DNA of 64,000 nucleotides from NCBI GenBank assembly GCA_900472625.1, contig UCIT01000018.1:62001-126000 (forward strand), given 5' to 3'. Below, piece by piece: positions 60,948-64,000 of this stretch (the first letter of the stretch is position 1; each line of letters opens with the position of its first letter). The notes beneath the pieces were generated by a model that searched no databases, had not been told where the DNA came from, and saw only the letters and a list, made by a program, of their open reading frames with translations. This DNA comes from Hyphomicrobiales bacterium. Lineage in GTDB: Bacteria; Pseudomonadota; Alphaproteobacteria; Rhizobiales; Rhizobiaceae. Both the position numbers and the translations under genes were made by a program.

Positions 60948-61865
60948 ATGGCTTTGAGTAGACTTAATGTGGAATTTCCGGCCGAGGGTGGCGTGACGTT
61001 GAGCGGATGGCTTTTCATTCCCTCACGCGGCGACGGTCCATTCCCGGCGATATCAATGGCCCACGGCTATGCCGGGGTTAAGGAACAAGGCCTGGAGCCA
61101 TTTGCTAGAGCGTTTGCCGAGGCAGGTTTTGTAGTTCTCCTTCACGACCACCGCGGCTTCGGTGCTAGTGGTGGAGAGCTCAGGCACGACGTCGATCCTT
61201 GGCGACAAGTTGCCGACTGGAGACGCGCGATTTCCTATCTTGAAGCAAGACCAGAGGTGGACAAGGATCGCATCGGCGTTTGGGGAACCAGCTATGCCGG
61301 CGGCCACGTAATAGTGCTTGGCGCGACGGACCGACGCATCAAGGCGGTTGTTTCGCAGGTTCCCACTATTAGTGGATTTGAACAGGGTCTCCGTCGGATT
61401 CCGCCCGACGGCATTTCGAAGATCGAGCAGATGTTCTCCGACGACGAACGCGCTCAGCTGAAAGGCGAGGCGCCGCGACGCCAAGCAATCGTTAGCGCCG
61501 ACTTATCTGTCCCCGCTTCTTACCGCACCCCTGACGCGATCTCGTTCTATACCCAGGAAGTTCCTGAAGGGGCTTGGGAAAACAACGTAACAGTCCGCTC
61601 CACGCGTGCAGCTCGAATGTATGAGCCGGGAGCTTGGGTGGGACGTGTTTCACCAACGCCGTTACTTCTCGTGGTCGCCATGAATGACACGATTACCGTG
61701 ACCGACCTCGCGCTCGCTGCGTACGAGAAGGCCCTCCAACCAAAGAAATTGGTTACAATCGCCGGCGGGCATTTCGACCCATATCTCGATCAATTTCCCG
61801 CATCGAGTTCGGCAGCCGTCGCATGGTTTCTAGAACATCTCGATAGCAAGGAGATTAAGCCATGA
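60948..61865 (+). CDS. Alpha/beta hydrolase, dienelactone hydrolase-like
   Basis: A 305-residue cytosolic hydrolase: VTLSGWLFIPS, AISMAHGYAGVKE, LLHDHRGFGASGGE, nucleophile S115 in WGTSYAGGH, a C-terminal Asp in NDTIT and His in GGHFDPYL. It belongs to the acyl/dienelactone hydrolase-like group with MYEPGAW-type inserts. GGAGG lies only 1 bp before ATG 60948, so the true start may be TTG 60954 with ideal spacing, or ATG 60906. Its end overlaps the enoyl-CoA hydratase by ATGA. Confidence 0.88.
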   Translation: MALSRLNVEFPAEGGVTLSGWLFIPSRGDGPFPAISMAHGYAGVKEQGLEPFARAFAEAGFVVLLHDHRGFGASGGELRHDVDPWRQVADWRRAISYLEARPEVDKDRIGVWGTSYAGGHVIVLGATDRRIKAVVSQVPTISGFEQGLRRIPPDGISKIEQMFSDDERAQLKGEAPRRQAIVSADLSVPASYRTPDAISFYTQEVPEGAWENNVTVRSTRAARMYEPGAWVGRVSPTPLLLVVAMNDTITVTDLALAAYEKALQPKKLVTIAGGHFDPYLDQFPASSSAAVAWFLEHLDSKEIKP

Positions 61866-62650
61866 GCCACCTCGAATATATTATTGAAGATGACATCGCT
61901 CTCGTCGTCCTACAGAATCCCCCGCAGAACCGACTTTCGCCGCAGATGCTGGAGGAGTTTTCCGCGGCGATCGATGCGATTGGCAAGAGTGAAGCACGGG
62001 CATTGCTGGTAACCGCCGAGGGGCCTGATTTCAGCTTTGGCGGAGATATCGTGCCTTGGGTCGATCTGAACGACAGAGAGCTCCGAACGCTTTTCGAAGG
62101 ATACCTAAACGCATTCAACAAATTCGAACGTCTTTCCATTCCGACAGTAGCTGCCGTTCGAGGTCTTTGTTTTGGGGGCGGCCTCGAGCTAGCAGTGCGA
62201 GCGGATGTTATCTTCGCGGCGGAGGGTGCGAGGTTCGGCCATCCAGAGCAATCGCTGGGCATCGTCACGCTTCTCGGAGGTGTCTATCGGGTTGCGGAAA
62301 AAGCGGGACGAGCGAAGGCGATGGAATGGGCTTTGACTTCCGAACAGGTTCCGGCAGAGACCATGGCACTCCATGGTGTCGTCAACCGTGTGGTCTCTGC
62401 CGACGACTTGGATGACGAAGCCCATGCATTCGCTAAGCGCGTTGCGAGCGGCCCAACCAAAGCACATGCCGCTCACAAGGCGCTGTTGCGTATCTGGGCG
62501 TCCGGTGGGGTCGCCGTAGCGGATGAAGCCATGTTTGACATTGCGATGCCGCTTTTCAAAACCGCCGACGTTGAACTAGCGTTGCCGACATCGGTCGAAC
62601 TTTTCAAAGCCGGCAAACCACGGCCCGCTTTCGAATTCAAGGGCAAGTAG
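61862..62650 (+). CDS. Enoyl-CoA hydratase/isomerase family protein
   Basis: A 262-residue crotonase-fold enzyme. Oxyanion-hole segments are FSFGGDI at 58-64 and CFGGGLELA, whose Glu, together with the Glu in GHPEQSLGIV, gives both catalytic acids of true hydratases. ATGA coupling to the hydrolase suggests a two-step pathway on a CoA- or ester-linked compound. The C-terminal FELKGK-like end is short, and no thiolase is adjacent, though one lies at 46258. Confidence 0.92.
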   Translation: MSHLEYIIEDDIALVVLQNPPQNRLSPQMLEEFSAAIDAIGKSEARALLVTAEGPDFSFGGDIVPWVDLNDRELRTLFEGYLNAFNKFERLSIPTVAAVRGLCFGGGLELAVRADVIFAAEGARFGHPEQSLGIVTLLGGVYRVAEKAGRAKAMEWALTSEQVPAETMALHGVVNRVVSADDLDDEAHAFAKRVASGPTKAHAAHKALLRIWASGGVAVADEAMFDIAMPLFKTADVELALPTSVELFKAGKPRPAFEFKGK

Positions 62651-62658
62651 CTATCCAT

Positions 62659-62686
62659 GAGCGCCCTGCCGCTAGGTCGGGCGCTC
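62659..62686. terminator. Hairpin between convergent hydratase and flgD genes
   Basis: GAGCGCCC pairs perfectly with GGGCGCTC over 12 bases between the two stop codons. There is no T tract. Confidence 0.5.
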
Positions 62687-62687
62687 G

Positions 62688-63164
62688 TTAGCCCGGGTTG
62701 TTCGTCTTGGGTGGTCCGTCGCTTATCGTCACACCCGGGCCGACCAGAACCTGTTTGCCGTTGTCGAGCGTCGCGATCAGCCCATCGCTATAGACCTTCA
62801 CCGATGAGACTGTACCTGAAATCGGGTTGTCGCCAGAGATCTCGACGTATTTGCCGACGTAGCTCTGCGCGATTTGCAAGCTACTTTGCGTCAGCAGGCT
62901 ATCCAGCTTTTGATTAGACTGGATCGTTTGCTCCACCTGCGAGAACGTTGCCAACTGGGCGATCTGCTGGGCGGGATCGGATGGTGCGGTGGGGTCTTGG
63001 TTCTTTAGTTGAGCGATCAGTAGCTGCAGAAAGCTGTCGTAGTTGAGCGTCGCCTTGCTGCTTGCCGTCTTCTCGCCGGTCTGCGCAGGCGAGTCAGTTG
63101 AGTTCGCCGAACCGGCCCCTTTTTGTGTGTCCACGGTTTTGTTTACTTGCCCGACAACTGTCAT
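62688..63164 (-). CDS. flgD: Flagellar hook capping protein FlgD, orphan copy
   Basis: A 158-residue FlgD scaffold protein, exported through the flagellar apparatus to cap the growing hook. The core YDSFLQLLIAQLKNQDPTAPSDPAQQIAQLATFSQVEQTIQSNQKLD is diagnostic, followed by the short beta region VGKYVEISGDNPISG...LDNGKQVLVG. ATG 63164 has GAGGA at 5 bp. The N-terminal 40 residues are Ser/Thr/Gln-rich, as usual. No other flagellar gene is in sight, which is unusual since flgD normally lies in the main flagellar cluster. A TetR-type operator lies 68 bp upstream. Confidence 0.93.
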   Translation of the reverse strand: MTVVGQVNKTVDTQKGAGSANSTDSPAQTGEKTASSKATLNYDSFLQLLIAQLKNQDPTAPSDPAQQIAQLATFSQVEQTIQSNQKLDSLLTQSSLQIAQSYVGKYVEISGDNPISGTVSSVKVYSDGLIATLDNGKQVLVGPGVTISDGPPKTNNPG

Positions 63165-63231
63165 GGTGTCCTCATTCGGATTTAGCCAAACCCACCGACG
63201 CCTTCGATCATTTCTCAACTTGGATCGACTC

Positions 63232-63253
63232 AAACATGATGGTTATCATGTTT
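63232..63253. promoter_or_regulatory. AAACATG-N8-CATGTTT operator upstream of flgD
   Basis: Perfect 7-bp arms; the symmetry extends to 10-bp arms around GGTT (63231-63254). The same architecture occurs before the TetR gene at 63938. Confidence 0.75.
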
Positions 63254-63304
63254 GATATCGAATTTCCAAAATGCGCAACAGGCCTCTGCAGGGAGCTCAC
63301 CCGA

Positions 63305-63883
63305 TTAGTTTTGAAGGCCGGTCGAAGTCGTCCGATCTAGTTCCTTGAGGCTCGCTTGAAGTATCTCGTCTGAAAGGGGTGTGTCGGCACACATACGAGA
63401 GAGAACGATGGCTCCCACCATGGTCGCAAATTGAACGACTGCCTCTGCCCTGGACGAGGTGCGGCTCGAGGCTTCGATCCCCGCTTCAAGCGTCTGGATA
63501 TGATGCTCGATGTGGATGGCGGTTACTTCGCGAAAGGAGGAATCGCGGGAAATCTCGGGGCCGCATGCGGCAAGTATACAGCCAGTCTCGGGTTCATCGC
63601 GGTGAGACTTCGAGACGTAATGGCGATAGATGCCGGTGTTCCCATCCTTCTCGGCTACTTCGGAGAAGACTTTCACAGTGTTTGCTGCGGTCTGATCAAT
63701 AACGTCCTCGATGAGCGCGTTCTTCGAAGCAAAATGATTGTAGAATGGACCGTGGGTAAGGCCGGTCGCCTTCATAATGTCGCTGATTGAGACCCCTGCA
63801 AACCCTTTCGCCCGAAAAGCTCGGGATGCCTCTTCCAATATTTTCCGGTGCTTCTCTTCGGTTTCTTCAGGAGGATATCGCAC
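63305..63883 (-). CDS. TetR family repressor, candidate regulator of flgD
   Basis: A 192-residue TetR: MRYPPEETEEKHRKILEEASRAF is the familiar N-terminus of this subgroup, so GTG 63883 (GGAG at 4 bp) is the preferred start; upstream ATGs at 63943-63955 lie inside the operator. DNA-binding part: VSISDIMKATGLTHGPFYNHFASKNAL. The ligand domain has GCILAACGPEISRDSS, the electrophile/aromatic-sensing subgroup pattern with two Cys. Its own promoter and that of flgD share the AARCATG-N8-CATGYTT dyad. Confidence 0.88.
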   Translation of the reverse strand: MRYPPEETEEKHRKILEEASRAFRAKGFAGVSISDIMKATGLTHGPFYNHFASKNALIEDVIDQTAANTVKVFSEVAEKDGNTGIYRHYVSKSHRDEPETGCILAACGPEISRDSSFREVTAIHIEHHIQTLEAGIEASSRTSSRAEAVVQFATMVGAIVLSRMCADTPLSDEILQASLKELDRTTSTGLQN

Positions 63884-63937
63884 ACGTTTCTCCGTAGTTG
63901 CGCTTGACGTGTTGGCGTCAACACGTGCAAGAAAGGG

Positions 63938-63959
63938 AAGCATGATCATTAACATGCTT
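63938..63959. promoter_or_regulatory. AAGCATG-N8-CATGCTT operator upstream of tetR
   Basis: Perfect 7-bp arms 55 bp before the GTG of the TetR gene. Arms and spacing are the same as those before flgD apart from one compensated base in each arm. Confidence 0.75.
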
Positions 63960-64000
63960 TCCGTTTTCTCTCAACTCGAGCGTTTCTGTGTCAGCTACGT

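Noticed and set aside
1..64000. CRISPR arrays, tRNA/rRNA genes, insertion sequences, integrases, replication or transfer genes
   Set aside because: I looked for spaced repeats, cloverleaf-like segments, transposase or recombinase motifs and rep/tra proteins and saw none that could be supported.

Overview
The window looks like accessory DNA of an alphaproteobacterium, most likely a member of the Rhizobiales (Rhizobium, Agrobacterium or Ensifer relatives). This rests on recognised protein families (rhizobial-type ferrochelatase, FlgD, Dpp-type ABC transporters), moderately high GC, and many GTG and TTG starts. I could not run a similarity search. The sequence is almost completely coding, with about 70 protein genes. 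I see no rRNA, tRNA, CRISPR array, insertion sequence or replication origin.

Layout. 1-4.7 kb: the 3' end of a fabF-type ketosynthase, an adenylate cyclase, a MarR/unknown/DUF1638 triplet joined by start-stop overlaps, and a divergent SDR/TetR pair. 4.7-8.4 kb: an exported hydrolase, a LysR regulator, an aldo-keto reductase and a SnoaL-like protein. 8.5-10.8 kb: a lone KAP-family P-loop NTPase, possibly phage defence. 11-18 kb: NmrA-like and SDR reductases, TetR, hemH, MarR, an NTF2-like protein, TetR, a glutathione transferase and a Tat-exported hydrolase. 18.2-27.6 kb: a tightly packed ten-gene operon (old-yellow-enzyme-like protein, acyl-CoA-dehydrogenase-like flavoprotein, five-gene Dpp/Opp-type ABC importer, cupin, SDR, TetR). 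27.7-36 kb: a quinone-oxidoreductase-like MDR, an unknown 398-residue protein, an RND efflux pair with its TetR, and a MarR. 36-38.4 kb: an operon of a divergent ChaC-like protein, a MarR and a ketosynthase. 38.6-48.8 kb: hydrolase, AraC and GlxA-like regulators, metallo-beta-lactamase-fold protein, SDR and NTF2-like genes around a MarR, thiolase, GNAT. 48.9-58.8 kb: HxlR, a frameshifted ChaC gene, TetR with EmrAB-type efflux, catalase, HD-domain protein, a second GlxA-like regulator, MFS efflux, MarR. 58.9-64 kb: flavin reductase and hydrolase, a divergent hydrolase/enoyl-CoA hydratase pair, an orphan flgD and a TetR.

The dominant theme is chemical stress sensing and detoxification. There are 18 one-component regulators (7 TetR, 6 MarR, 3 AraC, 1 LysR, 1 HxlR), each beside small oxidoreductases, hydrolases, efflux pumps or uptake systems. 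The most striking feature is in the intergenic DNA. At least three palindrome families recur at promoters scattered over tens of kilobases: GGGCATATGCCC and its GGGGCATAT half form (6 sites), an ATGTG-N6-CACAT type 16-mer (5 sites) and ACTTGCATAATGCAAGT (3 sites). Separately, a TetR gene and the orphan flgD share the operator architecture AARCATG-N8-CATGYTT. This suggests a few local regulators tie dispersed detoxification genes into shared regulons.
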